64,000 nt of DNA from Croceibacterium mercuriale (GCF_000802385.1 NZ_JTDN01000001.1:1495501-1559500); one strand, 5' to 3'; counted from the first letter of the stretch, positions 8,616 to 18,734 are shown. Made by a program: numbers and translations. The notes: generated from the letters alone by a model not told the origin.

Positions 8616-9290
8616 TCAGACCCGGCCGCTCTTCCACACCACGCGCCCGATGATGTCGACCTCGCCTTGCGCCACCTCGATCGGCTCGTAGGCGGGATTG
8701 GAGCTGATCAGCAGCACGCGTCCGGGCTTGCCGGCCTGCAGCCGCTTGACGTTCAGCACCTCCCCCAGCCGCAGCACATGAATGCCTTCGCGGAACGGGC
8801 GCGGCGTGCGGTCGACCAGGATCTCGTCACCATCCTTCAGCAGCGGGTCCATGCTGTCGCCGGACACGCGAATGGCGGACAGCTTGGTCGGGTCCAGACC
8901 CTGCTCGCGCAGCCAGCGGCGCGAGAACATCATGGTGTCGAAGGATGTTTCCTGCGCACCCACGCTGCCCGGCCCGGCCGATGCCTCGATCGCCAGCCGG
9001 TCCAGCTCCACCCACTGCTCGCTGTCCATCGCCAGCGTGCCACCCAGACCGGGCAGATCGCCGGCAGCAGACGGGTCGTAGGATTTATACTCTGGCGCAC
9101 CAAGCTGGGACTCGGCGACGTTGAAGTACTTTGCCAGCCGCCGCCGGTCCTCCTCTTCCAGCTTACGAGGGCTGCCCTTGCTGATATATTGCTGAAGATA
9201 CGTGGCGTTGCGCCCCAGCATGCGTGACAGTGCGGCGAGGCTCGTCCCCTTGTCGCGGGCCAGATCGGCCAATGTTTCCCGCGGATCCAT
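8616..9290 (-). CDS. S24-family HTH repressor with C-terminal self-cleavage domain
   Basis: 224-residue LexA/CI-like protein. Residues 1-65 hold a helix-turn-helix (SLAALSRMLGRNATYLQQYI) and a short linker; the C-terminal half is a peptidase S24 domain with the nucleophile serine in VSGDSMDP and the general-base lysine in LNVKRLQ. Such proteins repress their targets until cleaved or released in stress. There is no phage gene nearby, so this is probably a chromosomal regulator rather than a prophage switch. It is divergent from two small genes, and the AT-rich gap between them carries a possible operator. Confidence 0.87.
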   Translation of the reverse strand: MDPRETLADLARDKGTSLAALSRMLGRNATYLQQYISKGSPRKLEEEDRRRLAKYFNVAESQLGAPEYKSYDPSAAGDLPGLGGTLAMDSEQWVELDRLAIEASAGPGSVGAQETSFDTMMFSRRWLREQGLDPTKLSAIRVSGDSMDPLLKDGDEILVDRTPRPFREGIHVLRLGEVLNVKRLQAGKPGRVLLISSNPAYEPIEVAQGEVDIIGRVVWKSGRV

Positions 9291-9307
9291 GGTTTTTTCC
9301 TGTGTTC

Positions 9308-9325
9308 CTATGATGTCTCACATAG
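9308..9325. promoter_or_regulatory. Inverted repeat in the AT-rich divergent promoter of the S24 repressor
   Basis: CTATG-N8-CATAG starts 18 bases upstream of the repressor ATG. The next 35 bases carry two similar AT-rich words (AAGTATTTTTCC and AAGTAGGATTTTTCC). The position fits autoregulation by the S24 protein, but binding is only inferred. Confidence 0.35.
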
Positions 9326-9420
9326 AGGAAGTATTTTTCCTAGACAAGTAGGATTTTTCCAGCGATACGATGGCTCAGGCGATTCGCCTACCGGGTCAGT
9401 CCTTCCATAATGGAGGCATC

Positions 9421-9606
9421 ATGTTGTTGGGTCAGATCGAAGTATTCCTAGGTGAAACAGGCATGGCAGCTACAAAGTTCGGGCGCCTTGCCGCGCATGA
9501 TCCGCGCTTTGTACTTGATCTGCGCATGGGCCGCATGCCGCGTAATCATACGGCGCAGCGTATAGAACATTTCATGAACGTATATAACCGTCCAAGCGCT
9601 TTCTGA
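9421..9606 (+). CDS. Small conserved-looking protein of unknown function, possible DNA-binding
   Basis: 61-residue protein with no assigned role. The start at 9421 is chosen because GGAG lies five bases upstream; an earlier ATG at 9370 has no ribosome site. The visible pattern is ETGMAATKFGRLAAHDPRFV, then DLRMGRMPRN, ending in a short helix before NVYNRP. The alternation of helices with a small-residue turn resembles a compact helix-turn-helix, and I recall similar small proteins in sphingomonads, but this is memory, not a search. It lies downstream of the S24 repressor divergently and 35 bases before the next plus-strand gene. Confidence 0.6.
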   Translation: MLLGQIEVFLGETGMAATKFGRLAAHDPRFVLDLRMGRMPRNHTAQRIEHFMNVYNRPSAF

Positions 9607-9641
9607 TCTGAGTTCGTTTATTGATAATGGGGGTCATCAAT

Positions 9642-10034
9642 ATGTTTTCCGAAACCATCAACACCGCTGCCATCCTGCCGACCTTGGCGTTCAAGGGCGC
9701 CGACACGAAGACACGCCGCCGGCTCACGCCCGCCGATCGCCTGCGGGCAGCGCTGATCACGCTGGCCGAGGGGCAGGCGACCGTGACCGATCATGGGGAG
9801 CGCAGCTGGGCCAGCATCACCTTTGCGGGCACCCGCCACCAGGTCACCCTGGTGTTCACCGGCGCCGAGGCGATCGAGGCGGGCGAGAAGTTCATCGCCT
9901 TCCTGCCGGAACATGATTTCGCCATTCCGGGGCAGCTGGTGGCTGACGCCGCCGTGAGCGCGGTGGATCACCAGATGCTGCCGGAAGAGCGCATGGTGGT
10001 ACAGGTCGAGGTGCTGATGCTCGACGACAACTGA
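9642..10034 (+). CDS. Hypothetical protein, 130 residues
   Basis: Unrecognised cytoplasmic protein. The ATG at 9642 follows GGGGGT by seven bases; earlier in-frame TTG and ATG codons are less well placed. The N-terminal third contains a basic patch (ADTKTRRRLTPADRLRAAL), the middle is beta-rich (RSWASITFAGTRHQVTLVFTG), and the protein ends with VVQVEVLMLDDN. No signal peptide or membrane segment. Codon use matches the GC-rich neighbours, so it looks native. It shares its direction with the small gene at 9421 and ends at a strong hairpin facing cysS. Confidence 0.68.
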   Translation: MFSETINTAAILPTLAFKGADTKTRRRLTPADRLRAALITLAEGQATVTDHGERSWASITFAGTRHQVTLVFTGAEAIEAGEKFIAFLPEHDFAIPGQLVADAAVSAVDHQMLPEERMVVQVEVLMLDDN

Positions 10035-10045
10035 GCTGCCGACGT

Positions 10046-10074
10046 GCCGGGGCGGTCTGGATCACCGCCCCGGC
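10046..10074. terminator. Bidirectional terminator between convergent genes
   Basis: An 11-base perfect GC stem (GCCGGGGCGGT / ACCGCCCCGGC) with a seven-base loop lies between the stop at 10034 (plus) and the cysS stop at 10084 (minus). It has no clear T-run on either side. Confidence 0.6.
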
Positions 10075-10083
10075 GCACAGAGC

Positions 10084-11559
10084 CTACAGGCGCCACTCCC
10101 AGCCGAGCGGATCGCCATCCATCACCTCCACACCCGCGCCTGCCAGCTCGTCGCGCAATGCGTCGGAGGTGGCGAAGTCCTTGTCCCCCCGCGCCTGACG
10201 GCGCCGGTCAAGCAGGGCCACGATCCCTTCCTCCCCGATGGAGGCGTCCGCCGGGCGCACCCGCAGGTCGCCGCGCGTCAATGTGCCAAGGTGCAGCCCC
10301 AGCACGCTGTCCATCGCCGCCGCTGCCGCCAGCTTCAGCTCTGGATCGATCTTCTTGGCGGCCAGCACGTCCTCCAGCGCGGTCAGCGCGACCGGCGTGG
10401 CAAGATCGTCCGCCAGCGCGGCATCGAAGCGTTCCATCGATGGCTGCAACTTGCCCCAGTCCTGCGCCAGCACCGCCTCCCGCGTCCACGCCGCCCAGCC
10501 GGCTGCCGGCGCACGCTCCCGCAAGGCGGCCACCGCCATTACCAGCCGCTTCAGTCGGGTCAGCGCGGCGCCCAGCGCATCCCAGCTGAACTCCAGCTCG
10601 CTGCGGTAATGCGCCTGCAGGCACAGCATGCGATAGGCCAGCGGGTGATAGCCGCGCTCCACCAGCAGCGGCACGCGCAGGAACTCGCCCGAGGACTTGC
10701 TCATCTTGCCCCCGCGCTCCACCAGGAAGTTGTTGTGCAGCCACATGCGCGCGCCGGAATTCACCGGATCGGCCAGGCCGCCGCAACCGCAGAACGCCTG
10801 GTTCTGCGCGATCTCGTTCGGATGGTGGATCTCCCGATGATCGATCCCGCCGGTGTGGATGTCGAACGGGAAGCCCAGCAGCTTGCCGCTCATCACGCTG
10901 CATTCCAGGTGCCAGCCGGGCGCACCGCGGCCCCACGGACTGTCCCACTCCATCTGCCGCCGCTCGCCTGCCGGCGTGGTCCGCCAGATCGCGAAATCCG
11001 CCGCGTTGCGCTTGCCGCTCACCGCCTCGATCCGGCTCTCGCCTTCGTCGGTCCGTGCCCGTGCCAGCAGACCATAGTCGGCAACGGTCGACACGTCGAA
11101 ATACAGGCCGCTGTCCAGCCGGTAGCAGTGCCGCTCCTCGATCGAGGCGGCGAATTCGATCATCGCCTCGATGTAGTCGGTGGCGACCGACCAGTGCGCC
11201 GGCTGCCGGATGTTCAGCGCCCGGATGTCCGCAAAGTACGCCTCGGTATAATGACGCGCGATGTCCCAGATGGACTGCGCGCGGCTCGCCGCCATCCGCT
11301 CCATCTTGTCCTCGCCCGCATCCGCATCATCCGTCAGATGGCCGACATCGGTGATGTTGATCACATGCGTCAGCCGGTACCCGGACCAGCTGAGCGTCCG
11401 CCCGAGCAGGTCGGCAAAGACATAGGCGCGCATGTTGCCGACATGCGGGTAGTTGTAGACGGTCGGCCCGCAGGAATAGACCCGCGCCTCGCCGGCATGG
11501 ACCGGCCGGAAGGGTTCGAGCTGCCGCGTCAGCGAATTGAACAGGGTGAGTTCGGTCAT
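10084..11559 (-). CDS. cysS: Cysteinyl-tRNA synthetase
   Basis: 491-residue class I synthetase that charges tRNA-Cys. The HIGH-type motif appears as NYPHVGN after SCGPTVY, and the KMSKS loop as [11 protein letters not shown]. Zinc ligands typical of CysRS are visible in the SCGPT cysteine, in [12 protein letters not shown], and in [13 protein letters not shown]. The start at 11559 ([10 protein letters not shown]) gives the standard N-terminus; an in-frame extension upstream would overlap cobT's end region and lacks family residues. It lies 41 bases downstream of cobT on the same strand and may share its transcript. Confidence 0.97.
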   Translation of the reverse strand: MTELTLFNSLTRQLEPFRPVHAGEARVYSCGPTVYNYPHVGNMRAYVFADLLGRTLSWSGYRLTHVINITDVGHLTDDADAGEDKMERMAASRAQSIWDIARHYTEAYFADIRALNIRQPAHWSVATDYIEAMIEFAASIEERHCYRLDSGLYFDVSTVADYGLLARARTDEGESRIEAVSGKRNAADFAIWRTTPAGERRQMEWDSPWGRGAPGWHLECSVMSGKLLGFPFDIHTGGIDHREIHHPNEIAQNQAFCGCGGLADPVNSGARMWLHNNFLVERGGKMSKSSGEFLRVPLLVERGYHPLAYRMLCLQAHYRSELEFSWDALGAALTRLKRLVMAVAALRERAPAAGWAAWTREAVLAQDWGKLQPSMERFDAALADDLATPVALTALEDVLAAKKIDPELKLAAAAAMDSVLGLHLGTLTRGDLRVRPADASIGEEGIVALLDRRRQARGDKDFATSDALRDELAGAGVEVMDGDPLGWEWRL

Positions 11560-11600
11560 GCCGGCGGAATGGGCACGGGTGGCGCCCGGGTCAAGCAGCC

Positions 11601-13421
11601 TCAATCCGCGTCGAACAGCTCCGCCAGCTGCTCGATGATCGCTCCGCCCAGCTGTTCCACATCCATGATCGTGACCGCCCGCTTGTAGTAGCGGGTGACG
11701 TCATGCCCGATGCCGATCGCTGCCAGCTGCACCGGCGATTGCCGCTCGATCCAGTCGATCACCTTGCGCAGGTGCATCTCCAGGTAACCGGCGCTGTTCA
11801 CGCTCAGCGTGCTGTCATCCACCGGCGCGCCGTCCGAAATCACGATCAGGATGCGGCGGTCCTCCGCCCGGGCCAGCAGGCGGCTGTGCGCCCACAGCAG
11901 CGCCTCGCCGTCGATGTTCTCCTTCAGCAGTCCTTCGCGCATCATCAGGCCGAGATTGCGCCGGGCGCGCCGCATCGGCTCGTCCGCGCGCTTGTAGATG
12001 ATGTGCCGCAGATCGTTCAGGCGGCCGGGCTGTGCGGGCTTGCCGTTGGCCAGCCACTTCTCGCGCGACTGTCCGCCCTTCCAGGCGCGGGTGGTGAAGC
12101 CCAGCACCTCTACCTTCACGCCGCAGCGTTCCAGCGTGCGCGCCATGATGTCCGCGCTGATGGCGGCGATGGAGATCGGCCGGCCGCGCATGGAGCCGGA
12201 ATTGTCGATCAGCAGCGTGACGACCGTGTCCTTGAACGCCTGCTCCTGCTCCACCTTGTAGCTGAGCGACTGGCCGGGGCTGACGATCACGCGTGCCAGG
12301 CGCGCCGCGTCCAGCAGGCCTTCCTCCTGATCGAAATCCCAGGCGCGATTCTGCTGCGCCATCAGCCGCCGCTGCAGCCGGTTGGCCAGTCGTGTGACCA
12401 CGCTCGCCAGGCCACTCAGCTGGCTGTCGAGGTAGGCGCGCAGCCGCTCCAGCTCCTCGTGGTCGCACAGCTCCTGTGCTTCCACGACCTCGTCGAACTG
12501 CTCGCTATAGGCGCGATAGTCGAAATGTTCGGGCAGCTCGGTCCACGGGCGGTTCGGGCGATTGGGGACGCTGCCCTCCTCGCCATCATCGCCGGCGGCG
12601 CCTTCCGGCATCTCCTCCTTGCTCTCGATCTCGGAAGAGCCGTCATCCTCGGCGTCGCCTTCGCCCGTCTCGCCGGTCTGCGTCTCCGGCCGGCGCTCCT
12701 CCACGGGGCTCTGCTCGGCACCTTCGTCCTCGCCTTCGTCGTCACCCAGGGCGTCATCCTCGCCTTCGTCGGGCTCCGGCTCGGCTGGCGCTTCGGTCTG
12801 CACCAGATCCAGATGGCGCAGCAGGTCCAGCGTCAGCGACTGGAAGGCGCGCTGGTCGGCCAGGCTGTCGCCCAGCTGCTCGAAATCGTCACCCGTGCGA
12901 CTTTCGACCCATTCGCGCACCAGCTCCACGCCGGGCCGTGCGATCTCGGGAATCGGCTGACCGGTCAGCTGCTCGCGCAGCATCAGCGCCAGCGCGCTTG
13001 CCAGCGGCACCTGGTCCGCTTCCCGCGCGCGGGCAATGGCGTCGCCGCGCATCCGCTGCGCGATGGACGCCGCCAGATTGTCGCGCATTCCGGCGAAGGC
13101 GGTTTCGCCCAACGCCTCGTACCGCACGCGCTCTACCGCATCGAAGCACGCGCGGGCGACGGGATCCTCGGGCGCGGCCCGGCGGTGCAGCACCTCGTCA
13201 TGGTGGCGCAGGCGCAAGGCGAAGCTGTCGGCATGGCCACGCGCCTCGCGCGCCTGATCCGCCGGAACCGTCCGGTGGGGCATGGGCACGCGCAGGGTCC
13301 GGCCGACCAGCACCGGAGCGTCGGGCGTCCAGCCGACCTCGGCCTCGGCATCGTGGGCGATGGCCCGGGCCGCGCCGGTCAGCGCCAGCCGGAACTGGTC
13401 AAGGGGGGTCTGTTCGGCCAA
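11601..13421 (-). CDS. cobT: Cobaltochelatase subunit CobT
   Basis: 606-residue CobT-type protein, the large von Willebrand A subunit of the ATP-dependent CobNST complex that inserts cobalt into hydrogenobyrinate diamide. The N-terminal CobT domain is followed by a long acidic linker (around residues 205-285, rich in Asp and Glu), a conserved middle segment ([19 protein letters not shown]), and a C-terminal VWA domain whose MIDAS motif is [10 protein letters not shown]. The pairing subunit cobS is not in this window. CobT/CobS relatives also exist outside cobalamin synthesis, so the pathway assignment is likely but not proved here. It starts three bases after the transaldolase stop. Confidence 0.92.
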   Translation of the reverse strand: MAEQTPLDQFRLALTGAARAIAHDAEAEVGWTPDAPVLVGRTLRVPMPHRTVPADQAREARGHADSFALRLRHHDEVLHRRAAPEDPVARACFDAVERVRYEALGETAFAGMRDNLAASIAQRMRGDAIARAREADQVPLASALALMLREQLTGQPIPEIARPGVELVREWVESRTGDDFEQLGDSLADQRAFQSLTLDLLRHLDLVQTEAPAEPEPDEGEDDALGDDEGEDEGAEQSPVEERRPETQTGETGEGDAEDDGSSEIESKEEMPEGAAGDDGEEGSVPNRPNRPWTELPEHFDYRAYSEQFDEVVEAQELCDHEELERLRAYLDSQLSGLASVVTRLANRLQRRLMAQQNRAWDFDQEEGLLDAARLARVIVSPGQSLSYKVEQEQAFKDTVVTLLIDNSGSMRGRPISIAAISADIMARTLERCGVKVEVLGFTTRAWKGGQSREKWLANGKPAQPGRLNDLRHIIYKRADEPMRRARRNLGLMMREGLLKENIDGEALLWAHSRLLARAEDRRILIVISDGAPVDDSTLSVNSAGYLEMHLRKVIDWIERQSPVQLAAIGIGHDVTRYYKRAVTIMDVEQLGGAIIEQLAELFDAD

Positions 13422-13424
13422 GGC

Positions 13425-14117
13425 CTAGCCAGCGGGCTTTTCGCCTGCCGCCTCCTCGATCGCTGCCACGATGGTCTGGCCGGTGGTGGCCCAGTCCTTC
13501 AGGAACCCTTCGATGCCCTTGTCGGTCAGCACATGGTTGAACAGGCGCCAGATCACCTTGGCAGGCATGGTGCCGACATCGGCGCCGATCCGGGCGGCTT
13601 CCAGCACATGCACCGGGTGGCGGATGCTGGCGGCCAGGATTTCCGTCTCGAAGGCATAATTGTCGTAGATCAGGCGGATGTCGCGGATCAGGTCCATGCC
13701 GTCGAACCCGTTATCGTCATGCCGGCCGATGAACGGGCTGATGAAGCTCGCCCCCGCCTTCGCGGCCAGCAGCGCCTGGTTGGCGGAAAAGCACAGCGTG
13801 ACATTGACCATGGTGCCGTCATCCGACAGCGCCTTGCAGGTCTTCAGCCCGTCCACCGTCAGCGGCACCTTGATGCACACATTGGGGGCGATGGCGCGCA
13901 GCACGTCGGCCTCCCGCATCATCTGCCGATGGTCCAGCGCGACGACTTCCGCGCTGACCGGGCCATCCACCAGCGCGCAGATCTCCCGCGTCACGGCGAT
14001 GAAGTCCTTGCCCGACTTGCTGATCAGCGTGGGATTGGTGGTCACGCCGTCCAGCAGGCCGGTCGCGGCCAGTTCCGCGATCTCGGCAGTGTCGGCGGTG
14101 TCGACGAAGAATTTCAT
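13425..14117 (-). CDS. tal: Small transaldolase (TalC/FSA family)
   Basis: 230-residue transaldolase of the short, decameric TalC/fructose-6-phosphate aldolase family, acting in the non-oxidative pentose phosphate pathway. The Schiff-base lysine lies in NVCIKVPLT, and [13 protein letters not shown] and [13 protein letters not shown] are the standard N-terminal signatures. [16 protein letters not shown] is the phosphate-binding region. The ATG at 14117 is the only sensible start, since the longer open frame upstream is antisense to another gene. It heads the tal-cobT-cysS run on the minus strand. Confidence 0.96.
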   Translation of the reverse strand: MKFFVDTADTAEIAELAATGLLDGVTTNPTLISKSGKDFIAVTREICALVDGPVSAEVVALDHRQMMREADVLRAIAPNVCIKVPLTVDGLKTCKALSDDGTMVNVTLCFSANQALLAAKAGASFISPFIGRHDDNGFDGMDLIRDIRLIYDNYAFETEILAASIRHPVHVLEAARIGADVGTMPAKVIWRLFNHVLTDKGIEGFLKDWATTGQTIVAAIEEAAGEKPAG

Positions 14118-14186
14118 GTCGGGATTGTCACTCTTCTTGCAGGGGCGGTGATTGCTGCTTCGGACACGAACCCTATAGGCGCGACC

Positions 14187-14837
14187 ATGCCTCGCACAAC
14201 CGGCTTTCTCCGCTCCCTGGCCGCGGGCAGCGCCTGCTTCGCCGCCGCACCGGCAATGGCGAACGACGACACGCAGCTGTGGCACTTCTCGATCCTGAAC
14301 GCGCCGGTCGGTGCGGACGGTCGGCTGACGCTGGAAACGTCCCCCCGCGCGCGCGAAAGCTCCGTGGGTGACGAACAGGTCATCAACCGCATCACCTACG
14401 ATCACCGCCTGACCGGGGCCGTCACGGTCGGCGGCGGAATGGCCTTCATCCCGACCGCCGGGCCGAACGAGTTCCGGCCGCACCAGCACCTCATCCTGAC
14501 CGCCGGCGTGTTCCAGGCGCGTACCCGGGTGGAGCAGCGGTTCTTCCACGGGGCGGACCGCATGGCACTGCGTCTGCGGCAGCGGTTGCAGGTCACGGTG
14601 CCACTTGCCCGCGATACCAGCGTCAGCGGATCGGCGGAGGTGCTGTACAATGCCCGCACGCAGACCATCGGCATGGCCCAAGGCGTGGACAGCTGGCGCG
14701 CGCGGATCGGCGTGCAGCAGAAGGTGTCGCAACGGCTGGAACTGGGGGCTGCCTACCTGCTGATGCTCAGCCCTCGTGGGGAGCGGGAGGATCAGTGGAG
14801 CCATGTGCCGCAGGTCTCGCTGACCTGGCGGCTGTAG
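14187..14837 (+). CDS. DUF2490-type outer membrane protein
   Basis: 216-residue secreted protein with a signal peptide ending near AAPAMA-ND. The mature part has the DUF2490 pattern: [14 protein letters not shown] near the start, then alternating amphipathic strands, [19 protein letters not shown] in the middle, and a C-terminal SLTWRL ending on a terminal-type aromatic/hydrophobic strand, as in small beta barrels. Function in this family is unknown. The gene diverges from tal with a 69-base gap and ends three bases from a convergent gene. Confidence 0.8.
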   Translation: MPRTTGFLRSLAAGSACFAAAPAMANDDTQLWHFSILNAPVGADGRLTLETSPRARESSVGDEQVINRITYDHRLTGAVTVGGGMAFIPTAGPNEFRPHQHLILTAGVFQARTRVEQRFFHGADRMALRLRQRLQVTVPLARDTSVSGSAEVLYNARTQTIGMAQGVDSWRARIGVQQKVSQRLELGAAYLLMLSPRGEREDQWSHVPQVSLTWRL

Positions 14838-14840
14838 GGA

Positions 14841-15539
14841 TCAGAACGCGCCCGCAGCGCCAAGGATCGTGGCCAGCGCAGGATCGCGCGTCGCAGCCGG
14901 ATCGGCGCGGATGACGCCCTCTTCCCGCCCGATCTCGCCCCAGATCGTGTCTTCCACCGCAGCGGCCAGGCCACGGGCGATCGCCGCCGTATCGACACCG
15001 GTTGCCGCGCCTAGCAGGCCGCTGACCAGCGGGTCGGACAGGGTGGCCAGCGCTTCGTCGGCTTCCGGCACCAGCACGGACAGCAGCCGGCCGCCAAGCT
15101 CGCCGCGCAGGAACTGCGTTGCCGCGGACGGCCCGCCGCGCACGATCGCCAGGGCATTGCCGATGCCGACGGTCCGCACCGCATCGGTCACCACCGGCGC
15201 CGCGCGATAGGATGCATCGATCGCCGCATCGGCGAACACCTCGTCCAGCCGCTGGCGGAACAGGGGGGAGGACAGCACCCGCGTCAGCGCGTCGCCGCGC
15301 GCGCCCAGCCGGGCGGGCAGGTCGGCCCGGGTCAGTGCGTCGTCCCAGTATCCGCCGGGCGCCGTCAGCCGGGCAAAGGCCCGCTCGCTCGACAGCAGCA
15401 ACAGGCGGCGCACCGCCTCTGTCAGGCTGAGCGGCTGGGTACCAGTCGCGCAGCCCGGCAGGGCGGCGGCCAGCCCGGCCGCCAGCGCGCCGGCCATCAC
15501 GGCACGGCGCGTCGGAAGGGGGCTGGCCGCCATCCGCAT
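14841..15539 (-). CDS. DUF4197 lipoprotein-like protein
   Basis: 232-residue exported protein of the DUF4197 family, function unknown. The N-terminus has a twin-arginine-like start (PTRRAVMAG) running into a hydrophobic stretch and a lipobox (LPGC), so it is probably a lipoprotein. The family pattern is visible in LTEAVRRLLLLSSERAFARL and in AAIDASYRAAPVVTDAV. Its ATG shares one base with the stop of the upstream outer membrane protein gene (TGATG), which points to translational coupling and perhaps a shared envelope role. Confidence 0.84.
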   Translation of the reverse strand: MRMAASPLPTRRAVMAGALAAGLAAALPGCATGTQPLSLTEAVRRLLLLSSERAFARLTAPGGYWDDALTRADLPARLGARGDALTRVLSSPLFRQRLDEVFADAAIDASYRAAPVVTDAVRTVGIGNALAIVRGGPSAATQFLRGELGGRLLSVLVPEADEALATLSDPLVSGLLGAATGVDTAAIARGLAAAVEDTIWGEIGREEGVIRADPAATRDPALATILGAAGAF

Positions 15540-16366
15540 CAGAAGCGGAAGTTGACGTTGGCGTTCACGCCATGCGTCTTGAAGCGGCCGTTCAGGCGCT
15601 CCATGTCCGTGCTGCCGGCGCCGCCGATCAGGAACGGATTGTTCGCCGCGGCGGAACCACGGGCCACATTCACGTCGAAGTCGTCCGCCTTCAGGTTGCG
15701 GTACTGATATTCCAGACCCACCGAGATGGCGTCGGTCAGCTTGTGCTCGTAACCGCCGCCCGCGACGTAACCGAAGGCGTGATCGTCATCACCGTCGAAG
15801 TTGAAGGCGTTGGCGGTGTTGCTGGTGGTGAAGCGGTTCTGGATCCGGCCATAGGCAAGCCCGCCCGTCGCATACAGCAGGCCGTCGCCCGAGGTGATGC
15901 CGGCGCGCGCACGCAGCGAGGCCTGGTTCCGCACGGTGCGGGTGAAGGTGTAGGACGCCGGCGTCGTGCTGAAGCCGGTGACGTAGTTGCGCAGCTTGCC
16001 ATGCGTGTAGTCGGCCACGACGCCGAACACGACGGGGCCCATCTGGCGATCGTAACCGATCTTCACACCACCGGTGATCGAATCCTGGTCACCTTCGCAG
16101 CCGCCCGATGCAGCGCCGGTGTTGGCGCGGCCATCGCAGAAGCCCGGACCGAACGCGTTGACGCCAGCGGCGGTGCGGACGACGTCACGGTTGCCGTCGC
16201 CATTGGTGTCGAACACCAGCGTCTCGCCACGGTCGGACTCGTTGAAGGTGTAGCCGCCATGCACACCGACATAGGGGCCGTCCCAGGTGGTGGTGGTGGA
16301 CTGCGCCATCGCGGGGGCAGCGATCACGGCGGTGCCGATGACCAGGGCGGACAGGAATGCTCTCAT
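15539..16366 (-). CDS. Outer membrane beta-barrel protein (OmpA-like/Omp25 type porin family)
   Basis: 275-residue exported protein with a clean signal peptide ending AAPAMA-QS. The mature protein begins WDGPYVGVHGGYTFNES, typical of the small alphaproteobacterial surface beta-barrels, continues with repeated aromatic-ended strands (KIGYDRQMGPVVFGVVADY, SVGLEYQYRN) and ends in NVNFRF with a terminal phenylalanine needed for barrel insertion. The start at 16366 precedes the signal peptide directly; the longer upstream reading lacks sense. It is the first gene of a pair with the DUF4197 protein and divergent from priA. Confidence 0.87.
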   Translation of the reverse strand: MRAFLSALVIGTAVIAAPAMAQSTTTTWDGPYVGVHGGYTFNESDRGETLVFDTNGDGNRDVVRTAAGVNAFGPGFCDGRANTGAASGGCEGDQDSITGGVKIGYDRQMGPVVFGVVADYTHGKLRNYVTGFSTTPASYTFTRTVRNQASLRARAGITSGDGLLYATGGLAYGRIQNRFTTSNTANAFNFDGDDDHAFGYVAGGGYEHKLTDAISVGLEYQYRNLKADDFDVNVARGSAAANNPFLIGGAGSTDMERLNGRFKTHGVNANVNFRF

Positions 16367-16475
16367 ATTCGAATACCTCTTGCGTTTAGGCAGCTCGTTG
16401 GCTTGCCTGCCCCGAACCGTCATCCCTGCGCAAAGCTCCCTGCTTCGTGCAACAAATGACAATCCGGTATCTGCA

Positions 16476-16493
16476 TGTTGCATCTGCGCAACA
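16476..16493. promoter_or_regulatory. Inverted repeat between the outer membrane protein gene and priA
   Basis: TGTTGC-N6-GCAACA is a perfect inverted repeat in the 202-base divergent gap. Another GCAACA-like word lies at about 16449. A role as an operator for either gene is possible but untested. Confidence 0.3.
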
Positions 16494-16568
16494 CTGGTGC
16501 AGGCGCGCCAAGGCGCCACATCCGCCCTTGCCCTGCGCCTCCTGTCACCTCCATGAACCTCCAGGCCA

Positions 16569-18734
16569 ATGACCCGTATCCGCCTTCTCCAGTTCAACGC
16601 CGCGCTCGGCCCGCTCGACTATCGTGTGCCCGAAGGGATGCAGGTCGGGCCGGGCGACGCCGTGATCGCGCCGCTGGGGCCGCGGCAGATCATCGGCATC
16701 GTGTGGGAGGCCGACCGCCTGCCCGCGGCCGACGTGCCGGAGGCGAAGCTGCGCCCGCTGCTGGCCAAGCTGCCCGTGCCGCCCCTGCAGCCGCAGCTGC
16801 GCCGCCTGATCGAATGGACGGCCGACTATTACTGCGCGCCCCTTGCGGCCGTTGCCCGCATGGTGCTGGCATCGGGCGGCGCCCTGCGCGGCCCGGCCAC
16901 CACCACCGAATACCGCCTGTCCGGCCAGGAACCCCCGCGGCTCACCCCGCAACGCCGGCTGGCGCTGGACGCGCTGCAGGGCGAGCAGGCCACCATGCGC
17001 GAACTCGCGACGCTTGCCGGCGTCAGCGAGGCGGTGCTGCGCGGCCTTGCCAATGCCGGCGCGCTGGAACCGGTGCAGGTGGACATCGACCGCCCCTACC
17101 CGCCCGCCGACCCGGACCACCACCAGCCCGACCTCAGCGAGCTGCAGCGCGAAGCCGCCGACACCATGGTCGCCGCCGTCCAGGCGCACGCCTTCGCCCC
17201 CTTCCTGCTCGACGGCGTGACCGGCTCCGGCAAGACCGAGACCTATTTCGAGGCCGTCGCCGCCGCCCTGCGCGCGCAGCGCCAGGTGCTGGTCCTGCTG
17301 CCGGAAATCGCGCTGACGGAGGCGTTCCTCACCCGCTTCGGGCAGCGCTTCGGCACGCAGCCGGTCCTGTGGCACTCCTCGCTCAAATCGACCGAACGCC
17401 GCCGCGCCTGGCGCGCCATTTCGGAAGGAACCGCGCAGGTGGTGGTCGGCGCCCGCTCCGCCCTGTTCCTGCCCTATGCCGCCCTCGGCCTGATCGTGGT
17501 GGACGAGGCGCACGAGGTATCCTTCAAGCAGGATGACGGTGTCCGCTACAATGCGCGCGATGTCGCCGTGATGCGCGCCCGGTTCGAACAGATCCCGGTG
17601 ATCCTCGCCAGCGCCACGCCCGCGCTGGAAAGCCTGCAGATGGCGGAGAGCGGGACCTACCGGCGCCTCGTCCTGCCCAGCCGCTTCGGCGGGGCGACCA
17701 TGCCCACCATCAAGATCGTCAACCTGACGGAGGAGAAGCCCGGCGCCGGCCGCTGGCTGGCCCAGCCGATCGTGCAGGGCATCACCGAACGCCTGCAACG
17801 CGGCGAGCAGTCGCTGCTGTTCCTCAATCGCCGCGGCTATGCCCCGCTGACGCTGTGCCGCAATTGCGGCTACCGCTTCAAATGCCCCAATTGCAGCGCC
17901 TGGCTGGTGGAGCACCGCCTCAGCCGCCGCCTCGCCTGCCACCATTGCGGGCACGAAACACCGCCGCCCCGCACTTGCCCCGAATGTGGCGAGCCCGACT
18001 GCATGGTCGCCTGCGGCCCCGGCGTGGAACGCATCGCGGACGAGGTGGCCGAGCTGTTCCCCGACGCCCGCACCGCGCTCGTCACCTCCGACACGCTGAA
18101 CACGCCGGACAAGGCCGCCACCTTCATCGCCCAGGCCGAGACCGGCGCGGTGGACGTGATCGTCGGCACGCAATTGATCACCAAGGGGTTCCACTTCCCC
18201 GACCTCACGCTGGTGGGCGTGGTCGATGCCGATCTCGGCCTGGAAGGCGGCGACCTGCGCGCGGCGGAGCGGACCTACCAGCAGGTCGCCCAGGTCGCGG
18301 GGCGCGCGGGCCGCGGCACCAAGCCGGGCGAGGTGCTGATCCAGACCCGCCACCCCGACGCGCCGGTGATCGCCGCGCTGGCCGCGGGCGACCGCGACGC
18401 CTTCTACGCCGCCGAGACCGAAGCCCGCCGCGACGCCGGGGCGCCGCCCTTCGGCCGCTGGGCCGCGATCATCGTCAGCAGCGAGGACGAGGCCGAAGCC
18501 CGCGAAGCCGCCAACCGCCTCGGCGCCACCCGCCCGGACCTGCCCAATGTGGAGGTGCTCGGCCCGGCCCCGGCGCCGCTATCCCTTCTGCGCGGCCGCT
18601 TCCGCTACCGCCTGCTGCTCAATGCGCGGCGCACGGCGCAGGTGCAGGCGGTCATCCGCGAATGGCTGGGTGAGCATCGCCACCCGCAGGGGGTGCGGGT
18701 GAGCGTGGATATTGATCCGTATAGCTTTGTGTGA
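16569..18734 (+). CDS. priA: Primosomal replication restart helicase PriA
   Basis: 721-residue 3'-5' superfamily 2 helicase that reloads the replisome at stalled forks. Visible elements are the N-terminal DNA-binding domain (from MTRIRLLQFNAAL), Walker A GVTGSGKTE at about residues 216-224, DEAH box in IVVDEAHEVSF, the eight-cysteine zinc module (CRNCGYRFKCPNC then CHHCG and CPECG), and the C-terminal helicase motif VAQVAGRAGRG. Length and order match PriA. The ATG at 16569 starts the canonical N-terminus. Its 3' side borders the low-GC island. Confidence 0.97.
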   Translation: MTRIRLLQFNAALGPLDYRVPEGMQVGPGDAVIAPLGPRQIIGIVWEADRLPAADVPEAKLRPLLAKLPVPPLQPQLRRLIEWTADYYCAPLAAVARMVLASGGALRGPATTTEYRLSGQEPPRLTPQRRLALDALQGEQATMRELATLAGVSEAVLRGLANAGALEPVQVDIDRPYPPADPDHHQPDLSELQREAADTMVAAVQAHAFAPFLLDGVTGSGKTETYFEAVAAALRAQRQVLVLLPEIALTEAFLTRFGQRFGTQPVLWHSSLKSTERRRAWRAISEGTAQVVVGARSALFLPYAALGLIVVDEAHEVSFKQDDGVRYNARDVAVMRARFEQIPVILASATPALESLQMAESGTYRRLVLPSRFGGATMPTIKIVNLTEEKPGAGRWLAQPIVQGITERLQRGEQSLLFLNRRGYAPLTLCRNCGYRFKCPNCSAWLVEHRLSRRLACHHCGHETPPPRTCPECGEPDCMVACGPGVERIADEVAELFPDARTALVTSDTLNTPDKAATFIAQAETGAVDVIVGTQLITKGFHFPDLTLVGVVDADLGLEGGDLRAAERTYQQVAQVAGRAGRGTKPGEVLIQTRHPDAPVIAALAAGDRDAFYAAETEARRDAGAPPFGRWAAIIVSSEDEAEAREAANRLGATRPDLPNVEVLGPAPAPLSLLRGRFRYRLLLNARRTAQVQAVIREWLGEHRHPQGVRVSVDIDPYSFV

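Noticed and set aside
11703-14837. A 1,044-codon plus-strand open frame
   Set aside because: Only its last 217 codons (the DUF2490 protein from 14187) make sense. The rest is antisense to cobT and tal.
16475-17536. A 353-codon plus-strand frame overlapping priA
   Set aside because: It is an out-of-frame Arg/Ala/Pro-rich shadow of priA, which has complete helicase motifs.
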